This document shows, in pieces, positions 8,963 through 17,447 of a stretch of DNA of 64,000 nucleotides; the stretch's first letter is position 1; each line of letters starts with the position of its first letter. Made by a program: the position numbers and the translations under genes. This stretch comes from QAMX01 sp964448855 (GTDB lineage Bacteria; Bacillota; Clostridia; Oscillospirales; QAMX01). The stretch is from NCBI GenBank assembly GCA_964448855.1, contig CAYUXI010000011.1, forward strand, positions 1 to 64,000. The letters are read 5' to 3'. The notes beneath the pieces were generated by a model. It saw only the letters and a program-made list of their open reading frames with translations. It did not search any database and was not told the DNA's origin.

Positions 8963-10216
8963 TCAACCTCTCAGCATAGATTTGTCCGTGCCGACGGATC
9001 CGAGTATGTTTTCAGAAACTACGACATTTCGCCCGATGACGGTGCCGCTGCCGATGCAGACGTTTTCCGCAACAAGCGTGATGCCGTCGCTGCAGAGCGC
9101 ACTGGTCGGAAGTGCTGCGGTCACAGCGCTGTCGGAGCCGATCACGGCACCGCTTCCGATCGTGACATTCTGTGCCAGCATGGCGCGATCAATGACCGCG
9201 TTTTTCCCGACATGGACACCGGGGAAGAGGATGGAATCGCGAACCGTAGCTCCGGCATCGACGGAAACACCGGAAAAAAGCACCGAATTTTCGACATGGC
9301 CGTCAATGGTGCAGCCCTCGGTAATGCAGCTGTTTTTCACGGAGGCCGTCGCAGAGAGATACTGCGGCGGGAAGTTCATATGGCGACAGTAAATCTTCCA
9401 GGAGCTGTCATTCAAATCGAGCGCCGGAGGGTCGCCGAGCAAATCCATGTTGGCATCATAGAGGCTTTTGATCGTTCCGACATCCTTCCAATACCCGCTG
9501 AAGGAGTACGCATAGATCGGACAGCCGTCGCGCAGCATGGCCGGGATGATGTCATTCCCAAAGTCGTTGGAGCTGGTCGGATTGGCTTCGTCCGCATCCA
9601 GATAGGTGCGGAGCGCGTTCCAGTCAAAAATGTAAACGCCCATGCTGGCCAGTGTGCTGGTCGGATTGGTCGGCTTTTCCGTAAAATCGTAAATCCGGCC
9701 GTTTTCGTCCGCGCTGAGAATGCCGTAGCGCGGCGCTTCCGAAAGCGGAACGCTGAAAACGGCGATGGTCAGCGCCGCACCGCTTTGCCGGTGAAAATCC
9801 AGCATCCGCAGATAGTCCATTTTGTAGATGTGATCACCGCTTAAGATCAACACGCTGTCCGGGGAGAACTGCTCAATAAACCGCTCATTCTGATAGATGG
9901 CGTTGGCCGTTCCCTTGTACCATTCACCGGTGCTGCCGCGGAGATAGGGCGGCAGCACAAAGACACCGCCGTTGACACGGTCCAAATCCCAGGGCTGGCC
10001 GCTGCCGATGTAGGTGTTCAACTCCAGTGGTTGATATTGCGTGAGAACGCCGACGGTGGAAATACCGGAATTTGCGCAATTGGATAAGGCAAAGTCGATA
10101 ATCCTGTACTTCCCGCCGAATGGCACCGCAGGCTTTGCAAGCCTGTGCGTCAGAGCGCCGAGTCTGGATCCCTGCCCGCCGGCAAGAATCATGGCCACAC
10201 AGTCACTGTGCCGCAT
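8963..10216 (-). CDS. glgC: glucose-1-phosphate adenylyltransferase catalytic subunit
   Basis: Makes ADP-glucose and PPi from ATP and glucose-1-phosphate, the committed step of bacterial glycogen synthesis. The 417-residue protein starts with the intact catalytic loop ILAGGQGSRLGALT near residue 11. It also contains FGGKYRIIDF and the WYKGTANAI substrate motif, and ends in a beta-helix domain of hexapeptide repeats. The next gene, glgD, encodes the regulatory homologue, and glgB lies 6 bp upstream. Confidence 0.95.
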   Translation of the reverse strand: MRHSDCVAMILAGGQGSRLGALTHRLAKPAVPFGGKYRIIDFALSNCANSGISTVGVLTQYQPLELNTYIGSGQPWDLDRVNGGVFVLPPYLRGSTGEWYKGTANAIYQNERFIEQFSPDSVLILSGDHIYKMDYLRMLDFHRQSGAALTIAVFSVPLSEAPRYGILSADENGRIYDFTEKPTNPTSTLASMGVYIFDWNALRTYLDADEANPTSSNDFGNDIIPAMLRDGCPIYAYSFSGYWKDVGTIKSLYDANMDLLGDPPALDLNDSSWKIYCRHMNFPPQYLSATASVKNSCITEGCTIDGHVENSVLFSGVSVDAGATVRDSILFPGVHVGKNAVIDRAMLAQNVTIGSGAVIGSDSAVTAALPTSALCSDGITLVAENVCIGSGTVIGRNVVVSENILGSVGTDKSMLRG

Positions 10217-10222
10217 TTGTGA

Positions 10223-12115
10223 TCACTCCTGTTCTGTATCGTTTGAAATAAACCGGTATATGAGCGCGCTTTGCGGAGGTAAATCTGCTGTAAGGAGATA
10301 GGGATAATCCCCCTGCCGCTTTTTCTCGGTGACCAGCACATCCTGAACCGTTGCATCGCTGCCGAAATAGCAGGCGCAGTCCGAATTCAAAACGAGCTGA
10401 TAGGTTCCGGGATAGGGTGTGCCAATCAGGTAATTCGGGCGGGCAACCGGCGTCATGTTCAAAATGCAGAGCAGAATGTCGCCGGGCGTCCCCATTCGAA
10501 AATAAGAGTAGACCTCAAACACCGCATCGTCCGCGTTCGACCATTTGAAACCGCTCCAGTCGGTATCATTGTACCAGAGCGCCCGGTTTGCGCGGTAAAA
10601 ACGAACCAGCGTGCGGACATAGTCGGAGAGCTGCCGATGGGCGTCATATTGCTTCATATGCCACTCCAAAGGCTCATAGTAGCGCCATTCTAAAAATGGC
10701 CCAAACTCCGTCCCCATAAAGAGCAGCTTCTTGCCGGGGTGCGTAAACATATAGGTCAGATAGGTTCGCAGCGCGGCAAACTTCCCGGCGTAATCACCGG
10801 GCATCTTGTCGAGCAGACTCTTTTTGCCGTGGACACATTCATCGTGCGAAAGCGGCAGAATGTAATGCTCGGAAAACGCATACACCATGGAAAACGTCAT
10901 CAGCGTGTGACAGCCGGAACGAAAGAGCGGGTCTGTCTCCATATAGCGCAGCGTGTCGTTCATCCACCCCATGTTCCATTTGAAGGAGAAGCCCAGACCG
11001 CCGCAGGCGACAGGCGCCGTCACATCCGGAAAATCGGTCGCCTCCTCCGCAATGGTGAGCGCGGCGGGGAACCGGGCAGCAATTTCACGGTTCATGGCGC
11101 GAAACAGGGCGATTGCCCCGAGGTTTTCGCGGCCGCCAAACCGGTTCCGAAGCGGAAAATCCCGCTCATAGTCGAGATACAGCATGGACGAAACGGCATC
11201 CATCCGCAGCCCGTCCAGATGATATTCACCGAGCCAGAAAAGTGCACTGGAAATCAGAAAGTCCTTGACCACATCGCTGTCGCAGTTGAAACGGAGCGTA
11301 CCCCACTGCGTATGTTCGGCGATTTTGGGGTCTGCGTGTTCAAAAAGCGGTGCGCCGTCAAATTGGCGAAGCCCCTGCTCATCGCGTGGAAAATGTGCCG
11401 GAACCCAGTCGAGAATAACACCGATGTGGTAGCGGTGCATGGTGTCAATGAAGTATTTGAAATCCTCCGGTGTGCCGTACCGGGCAGTCGGCGCAAAATA
11501 CCCGGTCACCTGATATCCCCAGGAGCCGTCAAACGGGTGCTCGAGAATCGGCATCAGCTCAATATGCGTAAAGCCGTTGTCCGCCACATATTCCGCCAGC
11601 GGCACGGCAGCGGCACGGTAGATGGATTCGGCACCGTCAAAGGCGCGCCAGGAGCCGAGGTGAACCTCATAGATCGCCATGGGCGCAGACTTTTGCCGCG
11701 CTTCCAGCTGCTGCGTGCGCCAACGGCTGTCGTGCCAACGGTAGCCATCGTGCCATAACCGCGAAGCCGTCCCCGGACGAAGCTCCGCATAATGTGCGCA
11801 GGGGTCTGCACGGTACAGGGTGCGGCCGTCCTCCGTCGTAAAACAGAATTTATAGGACGTACCGCAGGCAAGGCCGGAAACGTCAATCGACCATACGCCA
11901 CGCTCCGAGCGGGTCATGGGATGTGCAGCTGGATCCCAGTCGTTGAAGCTGCCGACAAGCGATGCAGAGCGGCAGGAGGGCGCATATACGGCAAAATGCC
12001 AGGAATCGGTCTGTGGATTCGTCAAATGTGCCCCCAGACGGTTGGACACACGCCGGGTCTGAGAAAACATCCGGTTCTGGTAGGTGTAGTCAAAAGTGTC
12101 GTAGCTGCCGTACAT
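10223..12115 (-). CDS. glgB: 1,4-alpha-glucan branching enzyme
   Basis: Creates alpha-1,6 branches in glycogen (GH13). The 630-residue protein has an N-terminal CBM48 sandwich (VGSFNDWDP near residue 55) followed by the catalytic barrel: DWVPAHFP (region I), GLRMDAVSS with the nucleophile Asp (region II), AEEATDFP with the acid/base Glu (region III), and PLSHDECVHG (region IV). The start ATG has AGGTGA 6 bases upstream. It is the promoter-proximal gene of the operon, about 110 bp downstream of a near-consensus promoter. Confidence 0.95.
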   Translation of the reverse strand: MYGSYDTFDYTYQNRMFSQTRRVSNRLGAHLTNPQTDSWHFAVYAPSCRSASLVGSFNDWDPAAHPMTRSERGVWSIDVSGLACGTSYKFCFTTEDGRTLYRADPCAHYAELRPGTASRLWHDGYRWHDSRWRTQQLEARQKSAPMAIYEVHLGSWRAFDGAESIYRAAAVPLAEYVADNGFTHIELMPILEHPFDGSWGYQVTGYFAPTARYGTPEDFKYFIDTMHRYHIGVILDWVPAHFPRDEQGLRQFDGAPLFEHADPKIAEHTQWGTLRFNCDSDVVKDFLISSALFWLGEYHLDGLRMDAVSSMLYLDYERDFPLRNRFGGRENLGAIALFRAMNREIAARFPAALTIAEEATDFPDVTAPVACGGLGFSFKWNMGWMNDTLRYMETDPLFRSGCHTLMTFSMVYAFSEHYILPLSHDECVHGKKSLLDKMPGDYAGKFAALRTYLTYMFTHPGKKLLFMGTEFGPFLEWRYYEPLEWHMKQYDAHRQLSDYVRTLVRFYRANRALWYNDTDWSGFKWSNADDAVFEVYSYFRMGTPGDILLCILNMTPVARPNYLIGTPYPGTYQLVLNSDCACYFGSDATVQDVLVTEKKRQGDYPYLLTADLPPQSALIYRFISNDTEQE

Positions 12116-12225
12116 GTCAGGTCACCTCGGTTTGTTCGACGCATCCGCAACGGGCGAAACGAAGCGCATGAACAGAAATTGGGCTCGTGTATATGTCTCG
12201 TTTTTGTTTCCATTTTACAGATACT

Positions 12226-12254
12226 ATTGTAGCAGATTTCGGATGCGCTGTCAA
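12226..12254 (-). promoter_or_regulatory. promoter of the glg operon
   Basis: On the minus strand TTGACA (12254-12249) and TACAAT (12231-12226) are separated by 17 bp. The transcript would carry a leader of about 100 nt before glgB. No obvious repressor operator or cre site was recognised around it. Confidence 0.85.
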
Positions 12255-12283
12255 GAAGAAACGGAAGTGGAATTTACAACGAA

Positions 12284-12321
12284 AGACGGTAAAACCGTAT
12301 GGAAATACGATTTTACCGTCT
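12284..12321 (-). terminator. hairpin after DUF4430 lipoprotein gene
   Basis: A 17-bp stem with one mismatch and a GGAA/TTCC tetraloop lies between the DUF4430 stop codon and the glg promoter. The following U tract is weak (TTTCGTTGT). It probably ends the B12-controlled transcript. Confidence 0.6.
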
Positions 12322-12336
12322 GTTTCGACAAATATT

Positions 12337-13080
12337 TCAGGAGGCCAAACCGGCCTGCACGTCTTTTCCGAGATCGAGTGTGTAATAGAATACGACCTCA
12401 TCCCCCGGACAAATGGCCATACCGCCCACCCCAACGGAGGCGTAGACGCCGTTGACGACGTAGACCCATCCGGAGAGCGGGCCGCCGTCGAACTCCCGAA
12501 GTCCGCAGAGCGAGCGAACATAGGTGAATGCACCGGAACCGGTGGCTTCCATGGGAACGTTCTGCTCCGTGCAGAATTTCCGCAGCGCGTCATACACACT
12601 CCGACAGTCATCCGTCGAAACGGCCGTGCGCGCAACCAGCTGCTCACCGCCTTGACCGATGATCGTGAAATACGCCGCATGGCTGACGGGCGTTTCGGTC
12701 GTCGTTTCGACCGGAGCGGAAGTGGCCGGTGCGGTGGTCGTCGTCGATGGCGAGCGGGTGGTCGCGACGGTGGTAGAGGAAGTGGTAGCAACCGGTGTAG
12801 CTGCGGACGTTGCGGGGATGTCCGTCGTGGAAGAGGCTTCCGACGTTTCAACGGTTGAATCGGTGGCCTCCGTCGGAACGGTCGAGGTTTCCACCGGCTC
12901 TGTCCCATCCGTCAGCGCGTCGGTCGGCTGTGCGTCAGAGACGAGCGACTCGGAAAGGGAAGCGGAGGAGGATGAAACGAATGTGGCAAGCGGTGCTGTA
13001 CCGTTTGCGGCGCTGCAAGCCGAGCAGGTGACCAGCAGGCACAGACTCAGCAGCAGCCAGAAGAAACGGGTGCGCTTCAT
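12337..13080 (-). CDS. DUF4430 (transcobalamin C-terminal-like) lipoprotein
   Basis: Predicted surface lipoprotein. Residues 1-22 form a signal peptide with lipobox VTCSAC and a Cys for lipidation near residue 22. Residues about 30-130 are a Ser/Thr/Pro-rich tether. Residues about 135-247 match the DUF4430 pattern (SGWVYVVNG, then GVGGMAICPGDEVVFYYT). DUF4430 is related to the C-terminal beta domain of transcobalamin and intrinsic factor, which closes over cobalamin. The gene follows the barrel-protein gene after only 3 bp with no ribosome binding site of its own, so it is probably translationally coupled. Both genes lie behind a cobalamin riboswitch. I infer a cobalamin-binding or capture role; direct binding is not shown by sequence. 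Confidence 0.8.
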   Translation of the reverse strand: MKRTRFFWLLLSLCLLVTCSACSAANGTAPLATFVSSSSASLSESLVSDAQPTDALTDGTEPVETSTVPTEATDSTVETSEASSTTDIPATSAATPVATTSSTTVATTRSPSTTTTAPATSAPVETTTETPVSHAAYFTIIGQGGEQLVARTAVSTDDCRSVYDALRKFCTEQNVPMEATGSGAFTYVRSLCGLREFDGGPLSGWVYVVNGVYASVGVGGMAICPGDEVVFYYTLDLGKDVQAGLAS

Positions 13081-13083
13081 CGA

Positions 13084-14445
13084 TTAGCGGTTCAGAAGCG
13101 ACGCCAGGAACAGGACGGCTTCGCCACGGGTCACAGCGGCTTCATCGGCGAATTCACCGGTCACAGTGGCGTTCAGAACGCCGCTGACAGCGGTGCTGAA
13201 TTCGGACGCGGAAACGACAGCGCGGACATCCAGCCCCTCGACATCAAAGCCAGCCTTGGCACCGATACGATTCGAAGCACCGGCATACCAGACGCCGTCT
13301 GCACCGTTCTCTGTTTCACCGGTCATCCGATCCAGCAGGACAAGGAGTTCGCCAACGGTCAGCGCTTCGTCCGCAGCAGCCACACGGGACGGACGGCCAA
13401 CGATCAAACCTTCATTGTACATCGTGGCAAACGCAGCACCCTGCGCGTCATCCCATTCAGCATCCGTGAAGATGGTAGCCGCAGAGGAGCAGTCATATGC
13501 AAAGGAAGTGTAAGCGGAAACGCCGGACTGCAGCTCACTGACGGCGAGGAGCGCCTGATATGTTGCGTAGGCATCAGAAAGATCGACGCCGAGTGCGTGG
13601 GCATAGCCGCCATCTGTTGTCTGGTATTCGGCGAGCTTGGTCGGGAGCTTCGAGAAGGGTTCAGCGGTCATGTCCACGCCGACGGCGACCAGACCGGAAA
13701 TGGCGGTGGAGATGGATTCGCTGGGCTCCACACCGGGCTCCCAGAGCGACGGATAGGTGCCGGCTTCGGTCATGCTGTCAGCCAGGAACTGAACCGCGGA
13801 CGAAATGGCAGCTTCGGCAGCTTCGTTGCCGCGGAAGTACTGCAGCGCAAGCAGCGTCATCGCCGTCAGGTCGACATCGCCGGTATCGCCGAAGTAGGCA
13901 AAGCCACCGTCAGCCAAACGGCAGGAGCAGAGATAGGCCAGTGCGCTCTCCTGGTCATAGGCGGAAGCATCGGTGCATTCCAGGGCGATCATCGCGTAAA
14001 TCTGTTCGTTCAGATACGAACCGAATGCGCCGTTTTCCTGCTGCAGAGCGGCCAGCGTGCGAACCGGATCGCAGGAGACGTCGTCGCCAAAAGCCAGACG
14101 CGGATTCTGACCGATGGCACTGAGCGACAGAATGGCTTTGGCCAGAACGGTCGAAGAACCGGAGGAGAGGACGCTTTCCGCATTCAGCTCCGGCAGAACG
14201 AAGCCTTCCGCCTCCACATCGACACCGGCAGCGGTCAGTGCAAGCACTTGCCACCAGTCGGACAGCGTCTTATGAGCACGGTAATAATCCACTGCGCTGA
14301 GCGAAGCGGACGGAGCCGGTGAAATCAGAAGCGGCAGGTCTTCGGTGGTTACATCATCTGCAAACACCTGCAGGGGCATGACTGCCAGCAGCAGAGCCAG
14401 TAAACAGGCCAGCAGTCTGAAACGGGAACGCGAATTCGTTTTCAT
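13084..14445 (-). CDS. secreted alpha/alpha-barrel protein (terpenoid-cyclase/transcobalamin-like) with SLH-like C-terminus
   Basis: Exported 453-residue protein. Residues 1-30 are a signal peptide (hydrophobic LLACLLALLLAVMP, cleavage near VFA-DD). Residues about 45-310 contain repeated helical units with QW-like motifs: LQQENGAFGSY, CRLADGGFAYF and YQTTDGGYAHA. This is the pattern of prenyltransferase/squalene-cyclase alpha6-alpha6 barrels, the fold also used by the alpha domain of transcobalamin, intrinsic factor and haptocorrin. Residues about 325-453 resemble degenerate S-layer homology repeats (IFTDAEWDDAQGAAF, EALTVGELLVLLDRM, AAVTRGEAVLFLASLLNR), suggesting cell-wall attachment. The gene is first behind a cobalamin riboswitch and is followed by the DUF4430 gene. 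The start has AAGAAGG 7 bases upstream. No terpenoid-cyclase catalytic signature is evident, so a ligand-binding role is favoured. Confidence 0.8.
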   Translation of the reverse strand: MKTNSRSRFRLLACLLALLLAVMPLQVFADDVTTEDLPLLISPAPSASLSAVDYYRAHKTLSDWWQVLALTAAGVDVEAEGFVLPELNAESVLSSGSSTVLAKAILSLSAIGQNPRLAFGDDVSCDPVRTLAALQQENGAFGSYLNEQIYAMIALECTDASAYDQESALAYLCSCRLADGGFAYFGDTGDVDLTAMTLLALQYFRGNEAAEAAISSAVQFLADSMTEAGTYPSLWEPGVEPSESISTAISGLVAVGVDMTAEPFSKLPTKLAEYQTTDGGYAHALGVDLSDAYATYQALLAVSELQSGVSAYTSFAYDCSSAATIFTDAEWDDAQGAAFATMYNEGLIVGRPSRVAAADEALTVGELLVLLDRMTGETENGADGVWYAGASNRIGAKAGFDVEGLDVRAVVSASEFSTAVSGVLNATVTGEFADEAAVTRGEAVLFLASLLNR

Positions 14446-14509
14446 AAAAAAACCTTCTTTCTGACTGAATCACAGTCGTATATCATCTGTCGTGAGACAG
14501 GACGATTGA

Positions 14510-14557
14510 TTAAGAAAAGAAAAAGTCCGCAGCAAAAAACTCATCTGCTGCGGACTT
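14510..14557 (-). terminator. riboswitch-controlled intrinsic terminator
   Basis: A 12-bp perfect stem (AAGTCCGCAGCA/TGCTGCGGACTT, 14557-14546 with 14534-14523) is followed on the minus strand by TTTCTTTTCTT. It lies between the cobalamin aptamer and the start codon of the barrel-protein gene. That is the position expected for a transcription-attenuation expression platform. Confidence 0.85.
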
Positions 14558-14638
14558 GAAGGCACCACCAAAAAGAGGGCCTGAAACCGCTCTCTTTCGG
14601 CGTTGCAAATCTGTACATCGCAGACTGAAACAAACACC

Positions 14639-14811
14639 GGCAAGGGCAGGTCTTCTGACTCCGATCTCATCATGCCCAGTCGGCCTTCCCGGTTTCCCAG
14701 TGACACAAATGAAAGGACACTCCATCGTTACAGCGGCGGGACCGTCGGGGGTTTGCACCCCGTTCCCTTTTCAGCCTTGCACCCGAAAAACGGGGAAGGA
14801 CACCTCTTGCC
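14639..14811 (-). ncRNA. cobalamin riboswitch (aptamer)
   Basis: On the minus strand the outer P1 stem pairs GGCAAG (14811-14806) with CTTGCC (14644-14639). Inside are the conserved core GCCGCTGTAA preceded by a C-rich arm (B12-box region), the CACTGGG element, and AGTCAGAAGACCTGCC near the 3' end. These are characteristic of the AdoCbl-type riboswitch. High cobalamin should favour the downstream terminator and shut off the barrel/DUF4430 pair. The aptamer starts about 40 nt after the ackA stop codon; I could not find its own promoter with confidence. Confidence 0.93.
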
Positions 14812-14849
14812 TGTTATGAAATTTTGAAAGGTACAGGAGAAGAAAAACG

Positions 14850-16058
14850 TTACGCCTTTGCAGCGGCGTTGACCAGTGTCAGCGTGTCGGATGCAATCAC
14901 GAATTCTTCATCCGTCTCGATGACCAGAACACGCACACGGGAATCGTCAGCCGCAATGTCAACATTCTTCAGCGACTGCTGCGACTTTTCCGGATCCAGC
15001 TTGATGCCCATGAATTCCAGACCGGCCAGAGCAACATTACGCGCAACCTTGTTGTTTTCGCCAATTCCGCCGGTGAAGACCACCGCATCAATGCCACCCA
15101 TCGCAGCGGCGTATGCGCCGATGTACTTTTTGACGCTGTAGTCAAACATTTCCAGCGCCAGCGTGGCCTGATGATTGCCCTGATCACGCGCCGTGGCCAG
15201 GTCGCGGAAGTCGCTGGATAGCTCAGAAACGCCCAAAACGCCGGACTTCTTGTTCAGCATTTCGACAAGCGCCGGCGTGTCCATGCCCTCATGCTCGCTC
15301 AAAAAGCCGAGAATGGCCGGATCCAGATTGCCGGAACGTGTGCCCATGGGCAAACCCTCCAACGGCGTCAGACCCATGGATGTGTCTACGCATTTGCCGC
15401 CGTCAACTGCGGCAATCGACGAACCGTTGCCCAGATGGCAGGTGACGATCTTCAGCTCGGAAGCCGGACGCCCCAGCATTTCGGCGGCCTTGGCGGAAAC
15501 ATAGCGATGGCTTGTCCCGTGGAAGCCGTAACGGCGAATGGCGTATTTGCGGTAGTATTCGTAGGGAATGGCGTACATAAATGCCTTTTCCGGCATGGTC
15601 TGATGGAAAGCCGTGTCAAACACAGCGACCTGGGGCACGTCACCCATGACCTCGCGGCAGGCACGAATGCCCATCAGGTTGGCCGGGTTGTGCAGCGGGC
15701 CGAGCGGAATGCATTCCTCAATGGCGGCAATGACCTTGTCGTCCACGAGAACGGATTCGGAGAACTTCTGACCGCCGTGCAGGACTCTGTGTCCAACGGC
15801 ATCGATTTCAGACATCGAACGGATAACACCGGTCTCGGCATCCGTCAGCCGATCCGTCAAAATGCGGATGGCGTCGGCGTGTGTTTTCATTTCCACTTCG
15901 GTGACGAGCTTGGTGCCATCCGTGAGCGTGTGCGTGTTTTTGCTGCCGGCGATACCGATGCGCTCGCAAAGTCCTTTTGCAAGAACCCGATTCTCCGACA
16001 TATCAAAGAGCTGATATTTCAGAGAGGAGCTGCCGGCGTTGATGACAAGAATAAGCAT
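14850..16058 (-). CDS. ackA: acetate kinase
   Basis: Interconverts acetyl-phosphate plus ADP with acetate plus ATP, the main substrate-level ATP step of acetate fermentation. The 402-residue protein has every family block: VINAGSSSLKYQ at the N-terminus, GHRVLHGG, FDTAFHQTMP, GFHGTSHRYV, CHLGNGSS and DTSMGLTPLEG. The start ATG has AAGGGG about 10 bases upstream. No pta gene is in the window. It is divergent from tmcAL, a common clostridial arrangement. Confidence 0.96.
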   Translation of the reverse strand: MLILVINAGSSSLKYQLFDMSENRVLAKGLCERIGIAGSKNTHTLTDGTKLVTEVEMKTHADAIRILTDRLTDAETGVIRSMSEIDAVGHRVLHGGQKFSESVLVDDKVIAAIEECIPLGPLHNPANLMGIRACREVMGDVPQVAVFDTAFHQTMPEKAFMYAIPYEYYRKYAIRRYGFHGTSHRYVSAKAAEMLGRPASELKIVTCHLGNGSSIAAVDGGKCVDTSMGLTPLEGLPMGTRSGNLDPAILGFLSEHEGMDTPALVEMLNKKSGVLGVSELSSDFRDLATARDQGNHQATLALEMFDYSVKKYIGAYAAAMGGIDAVVFTGGIGENNKVARNVALAGLEFMGIKLDPEKSQQSLKNVDIAADDSRVRVLVIETDEEFVIASDTLTLVNAAAKA

Positions 16059-16139
16059 CTGACAATGACCCCTTCATGATTTCTTCCCTGTGGCTTGCAA
16101 TTTGAAGCCGCAAGGTGTAAAATATAATTCGACACTTAT

Positions 16140-16168
16140 ATGATACTCTTTTTTGGATGATTTTGCAA
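16140..16168 (-). promoter_or_regulatory. promoter of ackA
   Basis: On the minus strand TTGCAA (16168-16163) and TATCAT (16145-16140) are spaced 17 bp in the divergent ackA/tmcAL intergenic region. Confidence 0.6.
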
Positions 16169-16217
16169 GAGCGAAAAAGGCAAAAGAATCCGCTGAACAG
16201 CAGAAAGGTCTGGCAAT

Positions 16218-17414
16218 ATGACGGCAGTTGGTGTGGTTGCGGAATATAACCCGTTTCATAACGGCCATATGTTTCATCTGACACAGACAGCCGCCCGTTT
16301 CCCGGATCGGGCAATCGTCTGCGTCATGAGTGGCAATGTCGTGCAGCGCGGCAGCTTTGCCATCCTGCATAAATTCGCCCGCGCAGCCGCTGCGGTGCAG
16401 AGCGGAGCCGATCTCGTCTTCGAACTGCCGACCGCATTTGCCTGCGCACCGGCACCGATCTTTGCCTCGCGCTCCGTCGAGCTGCTCGCGGCGACGGGCG
16501 TGGTGGATGCGCTGTCCTTTGGCAGTGAATGCGGCGATGCAGCGGCTCTACAGCGTGCTGCCGCAGACGACACGTTCCATGCGGAACGCTTCACAGCCAG
16601 CCTCCGTGCCGGACGCTCCTATGCCGCTGCCTGCGCGGAAGCGTCCCATCCGGAAATTCGTTCAATTCTGGCCGCGCCCAATGATCTGCTGGCCATTGAA
16701 TATCTGCGCGCCGCCCGGCAGTTCCTTCCGAATGCCGCTGTCTGTGCCGTCAAACGGCAGGGTGCGGGCCATAACCAGCTGGATGCCTCCGGAAGCTATC
16801 CGAGCGCATCCGCTCTGCGCAACCGAATGCGCGACCAGATGGAGATTTCTGCGTGGCTGCCGCCGTCTTCTACTGAAATCCTGCAAAGGGAACAGGCTGC
16901 CGGCCGCGCTCCGGTCTTTGAGGAAGCATCGGCGCTGCCCATGCTGGCCACATTGCGGAGAATGAATCCGGAAACGCTGGCACAGCTCCCGGAGGTCACG
17001 GAGGGACTCGAATATCGGATTGCATCCGCCGCCAAGCAGGCCGTTTCCGTCTCCGACTTGCTGGAACGGCTGAAGACCAAACGCTATACCTGTGCGCGGC
17101 TGCGCCGCATTCTGATGTCCGCCTACATTGGCCTGACCGAAGCGGAACAGAAACAGCACCCGGCCTATCTGCATCTGCTGGCCGCATCCCGGCGCGGCAC
17201 AGCGCTGCTCCATGAAATGAAGCAAACCGCCCGACTGCCGGTGATTGCCAAACCGTCCGCAATCAAAAAGCTGGACGCCTCGGCCAAAATGCTCGCCGAC
17301 CTCGAAGAACGCACGGATAGTTTGTATCTGCTGGCCTATCCGGAACGACAGCAGCGCGGGTTCGGCCATTTCTATGTCTCCTCCCCATGGATTGCTCCGC
17401 ACGACCCTGTATAA
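16218..17414 (+). CDS. tmcAL: tRNA(Met) cytidine acetate ligase
   Basis: Forms N4-acetylcytidine at the wobble base of elongator tRNA-Met using acetate and ATP, consistent with its place beside ackA. The 398-residue protein shows the nucleotidyltransferase signature GVVAEYNPFHNGH (HxGH-like) at residues 4-16. It continues with VCVMSGNVVQRG and FELPTAFACAPA. The C-terminal half matches the helical tRNA-binding part of the family. The start ATG has GAAAGG upstream. It is the first gene of a plus-strand run. Confidence 0.92.
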   Translation: MTAVGVVAEYNPFHNGHMFHLTQTAARFPDRAIVCVMSGNVVQRGSFAILHKFARAAAAVQSGADLVFELPTAFACAPAPIFASRSVELLAATGVVDALSFGSECGDAAALQRAAADDTFHAERFTASLRAGRSYAAACAEASHPEIRSILAAPNDLLAIEYLRAARQFLPNAAVCAVKRQGAGHNQLDASGSYPSASALRNRMRDQMEISAWLPPSSTEILQREQAAGRAPVFEEASALPMLATLRRMNPETLAQLPEVTEGLEYRIASAAKQAVSVSDLLERLKTKRYTCARLRRILMSAYIGLTEAEQKQHPAYLHLLAASRRGTALLHEMKQTARLPVIAKPSAIKKLDASAKMLADLEERTDSLYLLAYPERQQRGFGHFYVSSPWIAPHDPV

Positions 17415-17447
17415 GCGAATGCTACAGACCGAAAAAGAGAGGGTTTT

